A stretch of 64,000 nucleotides of DNA from Siderastrea radians. Lineage: Eukaryota; Cnidaria; Anthozoa; Scleractinia; Rhizangiidae. This document shows positions 39,545 through 50,391 of this stretch, piece by piece. Each line of letters starts with the position of its first letter. Position 1 is the first letter of the stretch. The notes beneath the pieces were generated by a model that was not told where the DNA came from, searched no databases, and saw nothing but the letters and a program-made list of their open reading frames with translations. Where the stretch lies: contig OZ024894.1 in assembly GCA_964017195.1 (NCBI GenBank), forward strand, positions 31,956,388 through 32,020,387, in the 5' to 3' direction. Made by a program: the position numbers and the translations under genes.

Positions 39545-42500
39545 GCTTGGTTTGTTGTTGCTCACTGGCACGATTTTTGATATCCAACAGATAAAGAGGA
39601 ACCAACAGTTTCAGACTGCCCCCAGCATATTTACGAAACAACCGATCAGAACACTAAAGTAGTAAGCTGGACTCCGCCTACTTTTACCGACAACGTTGGC
39701 GTCACCGGCGTGACTTCAACGAAGAATCCCGGTGACACTTTTGATCAAGGTTCAACAAGTGTGACGTACACAGCCAAGGATGCTGACAATAACGCAGCAC
39801 AGTGTGTATTCAACGTGATTGTTAAGAGTAAGTAAATAGTTCTTTTCAAGGGAACTTACAATTGAACCTTTTTTGTATATAGACGCAAACAGACAGAGCT
39901 GGGTATTAAAGGAATGTCTCCGTATCGCCCAGGGCAACGTTGAACCGTGGTAAACATAGTTGTCAGTAACAAGAGGAAGTGCGTATTATAAAGATGTCCA
40001 TAAACAGGAAACAGTAATCAAATGGTTTGGCGAGTGAGGTTATTAAATAGTTTAAGAATTGTTGCATATTTTCAAGAAGCATTGTTCTTTGTCAAAAGGA
40101 CAATCAACTCAAATCGCAGTTACCTTAGTACATATAGTTGCGTCATCTTCAGTAGAAAGCTTGTCCTAAGATCAAAGATCGAGGTACCAGGTTAGTTCGT
40201 CTAGGCAGAGCTCAGCAGTGGATAATTAATCCGTTGGCCAATTATTCTTGGTTTTCATTATTGTGATAAAATACGTTCAGTTTGCTTACGTGAGCAACAT
40301 TCAGAAACAAAGCAGTAAAACACTAAGTAAACACAAACACCATCACCAATTTCTGGGTATACGCGTTCTATTCAAAACAAAGTTATCAAGAAAATAATTT
40401 CAGAAAACTACAAGACATAGTATGCGTCCGCCATGTTGGTGTTCCTCTCCTTTGGGGCACCAATATGGCGGCAAACAACGTCAGTACAAGAAATGAGGCA
40501 GCTAATGAAAGCAACATTCCTAGCTGCCTCTCTTCACACTTATGAAGATTACATTTTTACGTTATTACGATACTTGAAAACGGAGAAGTAGCAAGAAAAT
40601 ACCAGTTTAAGACATTTTGAGAGTTCCTGTGTTTCCAGCTGCCAAAAAATTGATCAAATTTTAAGCTGTTTTATTTGTGAAACGAGGCAATGTATCGACA
40701 TGAAACTTTTCATCGAAGATTTTTTTCACAATAGTGTGTTGTGTTGTGGTGGCCTTAGTGTAGGTTTTAAAACTTTGGTGACCACGTGAAAACCAGCAAT
40801 TCCGTCTGTTAGTCCGTTTTTATACACAAAGCAATTAACAGACGAACTTATTTCAAAAACGTTAACCTTAAGCTGATTGATTTCATTTTAACAAAATTTC
40901 GAGTCAGTTGGGGAAGCAATACTGCCATGAACGAGGTATGAATCAATTAACGAGATTAGTTCAAGTTGTCGGGTGTTCGTCTTGTAGAGATTCAGGCTCT
41001 GGATACTCAGTTCCTATAGGTTGATACAACTTTGTTATTTTTCTTTGTTTTACCAGAGCTACAATGCCCTGAAAATCCAACACCTCCCGAAAATGGTTAT
41101 TGGTCCTCCTGTAGTAGTTTTGGTGGAACAAAATTCTGCTATCCCGCTTGTGATGCTAATAAGAAGTTGTTTAAGAAGACTTTCTATGTACAATGTTCCT
41201 CGAGTACGAATCTGGAATGGGGATATATTCCTGATTGTGTAGGTAAGCAATCACACATTTTGTTGTTGACGATGTTAGCCCTGTAACGCTGTTGTTGTTC
41301 ATATTGTTGTTATTGTTGTTGTTGTTGGTGGTGGTGGTGTTGTTGTTGTCGTCGCCCTTATTGTCGCTGAAAATAATTTGCATGTCATTTAACTTACCTC
41401 ATGTTGATGAATTTGATACGAAATTGTGGGAAATAGTTTCGAAAAGCATCCTTGAGGCTGTAGAATCAAAACGTATTTTTTTTCCGCTACAGATTACACT
41501 GATCCAGTCAGCAACAACTCTTGCCCAACGGGTTATGTTAAGCAAGAAGACTTAAGTGGAATCGGAGCTGACAACATTTGCGGTAAGTGTACAATTTATT
41601 GTTTGGTGCATTACTGCGCTTTCCAGAAGCGTCTGAAACTAAAAACTTTAACCCTAATTCTAACTCTTCAGGCTAATGTAAATAATCGCAGGTGACGTCT
41701 CGGGATAAAAAGAAATTTGAGTCAACGATTCAAAACAACGCGTTCAAGGGTTTTATTTGTTAAATTGTAATGTACGAATTTATTTTTACTTTGCTTCTCG
41801 TCGTCACTATGTTAATACCCTTTTTTATGTAAGAACGTCTAATTTTGCGGCTGAGGCTGAACCGAAACTGAAATGTTCTATTTTTTTTTTTTTTTTTTTG
41901 GGTCAAGCAATCCTTTATTAAAGTACACAGAAAGTTTACCAAATAAACAGTAACAAGTAGCAAAACAACAATTTACAAGCTACTAAAAAAAGGGGCGTCA
42001 CACAAGCTACGTTATGTAGAGAAAAAAAACAACAACAACAACGCAGTATGCAAAAAAAGGTGTTAGGCAAACAGAATCAGTCAATAAAGTAAGACATAGT
42101 TTAAATAGCAGAAATTGCAAGGCTTGTAACACACTGGCTAGATAATGAAGTATACTTCTTGCAGGGGAGGTAGAGGAGAGCACTTTCTAGAAAAAAGACT
42201 TCAAAATCTCCCATTTCTTTGGTACTTCAGCACCAGTTTTAACCTCGATCTCGTACACAGATTTCAGGTATTTTATGAAGCCTTCTATTCTTGGAGCAGT
42301 TTCTTTCTTTTTACAAATCCAGATGTAGTATCTAGCTAAGAGACAGCAAAAGTTAATTTGGTGATGGTGGTTTGAAGAATCCGGCCTCAGTCCTAAAGCA
42401 ACGGAGATTTCCAATTTGTAGTTGTCCGTAATAATATTGCGTCCATTTAACAGCGCGGTTAAGGAGTTCCAGTAGACGACTACCTTAGGGCATTACCAGA

Positions 42501-45500
42501 AGAGATGCCGAAGCTTCTCCTGTTCTTTTCCACAGAAAGAGCACTTTGAGTTGTCTTTTAGTCCAACTTTGTTTAGAAAATCGTTTGTTGCTATTCTTCT
42601 GTGTAATAGTTTAAATTGGAACTCTAAAAGTCTTGTACTTTTTGTGTATTTAGAAGCTAGCAGGTAAGTTTTACGCCAATCGAAATCTTTGTCGTCTTCG
42701 TTGCAATCCTTAATCCATTTTTGTTGATTTTGAGTTGGCGCAATGGATTTCTTTGATATGAGTTTAGCATATATGAGACGGCTTGCACGGTTAGATTTTG
42801 AAAAATTTTCTAGGAAGCTTTCATATTTGGGATTTTGATTGCAAAGGCCCTTACATTTGCTCCATAGGGATTTGATTGCAGAGAGGAGTCCATAAAACTT
42901 AAGGGGGCAAGTGGGAAGATTGTATTTGCTCTGAAAATCGGTCAAAGATAAGAAGTTGTTGTGACTATCTTTCAAGTCCTTTACTTTTCTGATACCTTTG
43001 TTGAGCCAATCTTTGTAGAAAACCGGGAGGTTATTAACTCTAAAGAGTGAATTGTACCACAGACATTGGTCATGAAATTGGTTTTCCGACGTGATACGGT
43101 CTTCAAAATTAACTTCGGACCAAATTGACAGAATCTCACTGATGAAACAGTTTGAGACATTAAGAAGGTTAGTCGTGTCTTCCTTGTTCAGATTACTCAT
43201 GAAGGCTAATGTGCCTCCATATTTCTGGAGCTCTTTATCAAAAAAAAGTTTCCATTTCCCTTGATTTTCTTTATCCAGATACTTTTTTACCCACGTGGCC
43301 TTTAGGGACTTGTTGAAAGACCGTATATCAATCATCTTGAGGCCACCATTTGAGTAGTCATTAATCATGATGTCTCGTTTGATTTTGTCACCTTTTTCAT
43401 TCCAAAGGAACGTATAAAAGAGTTTGTTTACCTCCTTAATTGCCTTCTCATTAGTACGTAATGGCGACAAAATGTAGACAAGTTGAGAAGCAACTAGGCT
43501 CTTTAAAACTGCAATTTTTCCAAATAAGGTTAACCTTCGATATTTCCAACAACTCAAAATATTTCGTACTTTGTCTACCTTTTCGTTATAATTTAAAGCC
43601 GCCGTTTCTTCAGGGTCGATCGAGAACCATACACCTAAAGCTTTAACTTTATATCTAGGCCATTTAAATTTTCTCCCCGGCAATTGAATTGGATCCTTAC
43701 CACAGTTACTTCCGATCCAAAAAGCTTCAGTTTTTGTGTCGTTGAGTCTGAGGCCGGACACTTCGTAGAAATCGTCTAGCATTTCGAGAGAAGCGATTAA
43801 AGATTTCTTCGACCCGTCCAGAGTAAGAGTTGTGTCATCTGCATATTGGCTCAATTTGATCTCCTTGTTGTTTACCAGAATTCCAACAATTTTTTTGTCT
43901 TTACGGATAGCCTTGGCCAACACTTCGGCTGATAAAATGAACACAACACATCAAAACAGCGTTAAAATCGTGAAAGAATTCTGTGAGAAATTTGATTTGA
44001 TAGATGTTTGGAGGGTTCTCCACCCGGAAAGCTCTAGGTACACGTGGAGAAAACGTCACCCAAGTATACATTCTAGGCTAGATTTTTTCTTGACAAGTCA
44101 GAGTGTGGTCAACAAGGTAACCAACGCTGACATCAATCCAGGGTATAAAACAGACCTCTCGATGATTACGTTAAACTTCTCCTTACATTCAAATCCCCGT
44201 GGGCCAGGTTTCTGGAAACTTAACACATCGCTCCTAAGGGAAATTGATTATGTTAACCAAATTAAGTCAGTCATTCAGGAAACACAGAACGAGTATAAGG
44301 ACGATGAGTCGGTTAACCCCTCACTGCTCTGGGAAATGATAAAGTTAAAAGTGCGCGAAAAATCGCTATTATATTCCAAAATTAAAAAGAAACAAACAAA
44401 ACAATGGCAGGCAGCACTGGAACAAACGATTGCCAGACTAGAGAAGGAAATCGACCACAGAAAAAACACCGACTTGCAAAATTTACCGCTCGAAGAGCAA
44501 CTCAACGAAAAGAAAAGAGAACTTGAAAGAATTATTGAAACACGCACTAAAGGAGCAATCCTGAGATCGAAGGCTCGATGGCACAACGAAGGAGAAAAAA
44601 ATACTAAGTACTTTCTAAATCTTGAAAAACGACATTACAACCAAGGGATAATAAGTCAGATTAAGGTAAAGGAAAATAATTTTGTCACTTCGGATAAAGA
44701 AATATTAACCGAATGTGTCTCTTTCTATAAGAATCTCTACTCATCCAAAATTGTTCCACATAATATTCAAGACACATCTACTTTCTTTAGGCAGGAAAAT
44801 GATACAGTCCTTCGAGATGACGAGCGGGAAGCCTGTGAAGGGCTTCTCACGGAAAAAGAATGCTTAGAGGCGCTACAATATATGGAATCAGAAAAGACTC
44901 CTGGGACTGACGGATTGCCTGCGGAGTTTTATAACGTTTTTTGGAAAGATATTTCCTCCATTCTTATAAGTGCACTTAATTTTGCTTATGAATCGGGCCA
45001 ATTATCAGTAACACAAAAAAGAGGCATTATTAAGCTTATCCCCAAGAAGGACGCAGACCCCTCCCTAATAAAGAATTGGAGGCCCCTAACCCTTCTTAAC
45101 TGCGACTATAAAATAGCAGCAAAATCAATCGCTAATCGCTTGAAATCTGTTATTCCCAACCTTATCAATAACGACCAGACGGGCTTTATAAAAGGTAGAT
45201 TTATAGGAGAAAACATCCGCCTTCTAGAAAGTGTTATTTGTTTCGCCAAAGAGAATAATATTCCGGGACTAATCCTGTTCCTCGATTTTGAAAAAGCCTT
45301 TGACACACTAGAATGGACTTTTATCAGGAAAACTCTCGAACATTTTGGCTTCGGTAAAGGGATTATAAGCTGGATAAACCTTTTTTATCGTTGCCCAGAA
45401 AGCTGCGTCTTGAATAATGGATGGGCGAGCAATTTCTTTGACATACAAAGAGGTGTTAGACAGGGCTGCCCTCTCTCGCCTGAAATGTTCTTAGCATGTT

Positions 45501-48500
45501 CTTAAGTTACGCGGTATAGACTTTCAGAAAACTGATATAAACGTGACCAGGAATCCTTAAAACGCCCATCTCTGCGCTGTATCATGTCAAATTTCTTTGA
45601 CATACATGCTGTTGTTGTTTTTTCTTCTCAGCAAAATAAATTCACTTTTAATTATTACTCTTTATAATCTGAGCTCTACAATAAAAAAAAGAAAATGTGA
45701 CTCTATAGAAATCATGTTGTTACTATGTGTTTTTAGCTGGATGTAAAAACGGATGCAGAACTGAATAAAATTACTTCTTTGTCTTTTAGTCTCAGCTTGG
45801 GTACGTTCTTAGTATGTTCTTAATATCTGGGACAATTTCAGCCTCAACGTTCTTATAAAAAAAAGTTCTTATAAAAAAAAACAGTGTATACGGAAATATA
45901 TGTATGATGCAATCGTTAATTCGAATTTAGCTGGAGCTTGCGTATTATTGAAAAGCGCACTGTCTAATAGTTCGTCCAATAGAAATTTAAATTTAATTCA
46001 AGCGTTTTTTAATTTTTTGTTTATTTGTTTGTTTGTTTGTTTGTTTGTTTGTTTTTGTTGTTGTTTTTTGCGGGAGTGAGTATTGTTTGGTATCATTTTT
46101 CAACTGTTTATGATGATTTTCTTTTTGTTTATTTTGGGTATTTTTTCTGTGTTTTCAGTTAAGTGCCCAAAGGGAATGTTCTACGATTCTTCCACCAACA
46201 CCTGTAAGAATTGCGCCGTTGGATACATAAGTACTTCAGAGGGCTCGTTGCAGTGCCAGGCATGCCCTGCGAACAGCTCGACTTTGGTGGAAGGATCCAA
46301 AACGTGCACTGGTAATCTTTGAGTTAATTTTGTTCAAGTCCCTAGGCCTTTGAGATACTCAGAGTCTTATTCGTCTGGGATACGGGGAGGACTCTATCCC
46401 CTATAAGATTTTTCGTCAGTTCTTTTCAAGAAGATTTCTTTAACCAGCCCCTGCCGTTTTCAGTAGCTGTATACATACTCATAAGACACATTTATACCGA
46501 GGAATGTCCAATTTATACCCACTCTTAACACTAAACGTGAGCTCTGCTTTTAGAGGGAAATACTGTAATCAAAAGAGCGCGAAACAAAATAGCAGGCAAT
46601 GGTGTTGGACGAATTTGGTCACCAATGTGGCCGATTTAATTGAAACAGTGATGTCAATCAAAGCAGCACAGCAATAAAATTAATCAGATTAACGACTTGA
46701 GCTAAAGTCGGGCGACAAAAAACGCCACAAACAGTATGGTATTACTGACAAGTAATAATCCGTTGGTAAGCGAGAGGGGAGTTGGCGGTAAAAACGTTTC
46801 TGGTGATCTGGCCACTTTAATGGCGGGTAAAGGAGGAGTTAATAACCAAGACATCGTGCCTTTATCCTAACAAGCTCCGCATTTCGTACCTGGTACTAAA
46901 ATATCAAAGCATGATGCTCATTGAGCATGCTTCGATAGAAATAACATTATGACAGTTCAGAATGTTTGCTTTTTGGCAGAAATTGGTGATCTCGAAAACG
47001 TTTCTATAGTTAAGGGATATGGCGCTGTAAGTAGCATGTGAAAAACAATACGTGATTTTCACCTATTTCAGTGAAAAAAAAGCAGAAAACGTCAATTAAC
47101 CTTCGGACGTAAAAGCAGTCTCACCCCCATCGTGGTACAAGAGGGAGGGGGTGGGGTTGATGGAATCGCCCCCTTGGGTTTTTGATATGTTGCAATATTT
47201 CGAAAAGATATAACCTTTAGTAGAAAGCCTGTGATGTGCTCTACAAAATGAGGTATATATTATGGGTAGCAGCGCTGCTGGAAGCCTGTGACGTCATCCA
47301 AGATGGCCGTCATCTTGGATTTTACCCAAAGTTAGAAATTATCATAAAAAGGTCAAAAATTAAAATCTTGTTGATGCTAGACATATAAAATATGACATAA
47401 TTAAGTATTTTCATTCTTTTTGTCAACATTTTGAGCTTTTATCACCCCCCAAAAAAGGGAAAATCATCTTGGAAAAATTCAAGAAAAACCTTATATGGGG
47501 GATTGGCATCTACCCCCCCTCCCTCCCCTTCGTAAGCCTGAGGATTAGGGACAGCAAAGTGTTCAACTAAGTCATATTTTACATGACTGGTGCCAACAAT
47601 TCCGCACCTGGGTAACCTTCCAAATATGACAATCAACTGGAAACATAAAATGACAAAAATAACTATTTACAAAGTTCAAATTACACGAAAAATTTCAAGT
47701 TGTCAAAATGCGTACTGCGAAAGTTATATCATAAAATCTAAAATCTAAAATAACCTGCTAGAATAAAAATAAAACTAATAAAAATAATAAATATGCAATC
47801 CAATAAATGTAGACCTTAAGCAGTCGAGCATACCAAAAAACCTAAAAAAGAAAATCCAGGCAATTGGTTAAAATCCTCTTAAGTCGGGGTTAGTAACCAT
47901 AATTCTGCACATCTGGGAATTAAATCGCAAGGGTTGTGGTAGTAGTAAGAACTACCATTAGGTGAGAAAGAAGCTATGTAACCCCATTACAACTGACTGC
48001 AAGTAATCTCCTTTAATGAACTTAACCTCGATTTTTGTTCTGTTACACAGCTCAGTGCTTCTCCGGACATTTCTCTAGTTCTGGATTTGATCTTCCCGCC
48101 AACCTTGACCCTTGTGAGCCATGTCCAAAAAGTTCTTTCCAAAGCCAAGTTGGCCAAAACAGTTGCGAGAAATGCCCCAATGGAACCACCACCCTCTCCT
48201 CAGGATCGTCTTCTGCTTCCGAATGCGGCGGTGAGCATCATATTCAATACCTATCCTCTTTTTCAAGAAAAAACGTTGCAATGTTACAACACACAATGTT
48301 AAAAATCTGCTACATCCAAAAGCACAATGTATTGCATAAAAAATCAATTACATTCAGTTCTGATAACGTAGAAAAGCTGTGTTGCGCTCCAACATAGTTC
48401 AGCAAATTAAGACTTATGACTTTGACCTTAAGACTTTATGACCTTACGTCTATGTTACTTTATGATCACAGACCACAATAGATTTTTAAGAAAACTTCAG

Positions 48501-50359
48501 TGGGATAAGTAAGTTCCTTTCTGTTTACTTCTGTCTACTTAGATCACGTTTGCTCGAATACATGTACATCTGTGCATTCAAGTTGTCATTTCTTCCCTCA
48601 AATCTAACTGCCCAATATTCGTGAGCAAACATAATAACGAGCACCGCAGGAGAGTACATCTCAGAAGCTTTCACAATCAATGACTTTATCTACAATGCTT
48701 GTGCCACGTTACATAGCAGGATGTCCATAGCCGTAGGAAAGTAATGCTCATCAAATAAACTTTGGTTCAATAGTCGACGGACAGACCAAGAAGTCCCACC
48801 CTGTACTGTTGCAAAATAAACGTAACCAGTGGGAGAGTGGAGGAAGGATTCAAAGCATCGAAATTTCAGTCCATATGTGCAGACGTAAGACCAGATTCTA
48901 TGACTGAAAGTTTTTTATATTCTTTTAATCTTTTAGGACCACCAACTGTGTCGAGATTTGAGCCAAATCCAACCAACGCCAGTGAAAACAAACAGACACA
49001 GTTTGAATGCTACGGTAGTGGTCTGCCGCTGCCAACATTCTTCATCAAGCAGGTGAAACCAGCGGCAGGTATGTTTTGTTACTTCAAATTAAAGAGACTA
49101 TGTGACAGGGATTTTGCTGGCGTTTTGTCAAAACTGTGCTAAAATTATGACTACCTTTGCTCGAACGCAAAACGCTACTAGTAGACCCAGAGGAAGACAT
49201 CAAGAGAATTTTCACAAGAAGTACAAACATAAAAATTTTCCGCAAGACACAATTACCTGTGGAACTTGAAATAATGGCCCATCGTTTTCAAATTTAATCC
49301 ACTTCCATCCTGGCCATCCTAGGCCAAAGGAACTTTGTCATAGTTCCACTTTTTAGTTTGATGTCTTTAAGAAAACTGGACCATGTTATTTTTTTTTTAT
49401 GTTTTCACTCATGTAAATGTGACCTTGTGCTTTTCAAAGTAAAAATAGCTGGTGAGGTCATTTTAAGAGTAAACGAGGGGCTCAAAAGCAAAGTGGGCTA
49501 TCCCAAAATTAATCTAGAAATTTCTTATTTTGTTTGAAGATGTGTAAAAGTGCCCCCTACCCAAAAGTGGGTTAAATTTTGAATTTCTTTGAAAGATGCT
49601 CTGCTTCTGAAAAATAAAAAAAGTTACTGTCCTGACAAAAGTGTTCTTAAATGCTTTCGTGTTTAACAGTGTAATATAATAAGCATACCCCTAACACTGA
49701 AGTCTGATATCCACAAAGGTGTGTAATCTCCTTTACGTTAATTCCAGAGGGATTCAATGGCCCAGTGACGCAAGAATACATTACTGGTCCGGACGGCAAT
49801 CAAATTGGTCTGCGGTATATCATCACTAAGGTGACTGAGCACGATAAGGGTGCATACGAGTGCAAGGTGGAGAATAAGTTTGGTTCGGACACCAAGTACC
49901 TCTACGTTAACGTGGCACTAGACTTCAGCATCGGTTAGTACACTCTTCAACTACCAAACTTGAGTAATTAATTCCCATCTCTGGTTAAGGAAAATATACT
50001 CTGATCATGCAGGTGTTTCCTCGTATTTCTTTCGAGAGTGTAAGAGACTCCCCTTACTTGAGGACGAAGCAAAAAGTACTGGTCTTTCCACCAAATTAAT
50101 TCAGTTTTTGTAAATACGTAAACAAGTTTGGAATCATTAGAAGGAAAGGTGGTTGACCTCTTTACCAGTAGCCTGCTTGCTGGCGGTTTGAGGGTGTTTT
50201 TATCTCGGAAAAACCCCGGAAAACGCAGAGTTCGAGAGCGGCCGTAGTCTCCTACGCAGCCGTTTTTAATGGCGTCACGCAACGTTCCCGCGACGCCACT
50301 AAAAGCGCCTGCGTAGGAGACTAGGGCGGCGGTTCATCGTCTGTGTTAGTAATTTGCCC

Positions 50360-50391
<32 letters not shown>

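Larger units (their letters stand above)
41880..45480 (-). mobile_element. Tx1/L1-like LINE, 5'-truncated and 5'-inverted (twin-primed)
   Basis: The 3' part of the LINE lies on the minus strand (41880..43944), starting with a poly-T run (the poly-A tail, 41881..41899). The preceding 5' part is flipped onto the plus strand (43945..45480). The two parts meet inside the RT gene: the plus part ends at [10 protein letters not shown] and the minus part resumes at [12 protein letters not shown]. The direct repeat CTGAAATGTTCT flanks the whole unit (41868..41879 and 45480..45491). This is the exact outcome expected of twin priming during target-primed reverse transcription. The element starts inside the endonuclease region, so it is also 5'-truncated. 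Confidence 0.92.

Noticed and set aside
39317..39662. Thr-His and Cys-Val repeat proteins
   Set aside because: Translations of the TG microsatellite.
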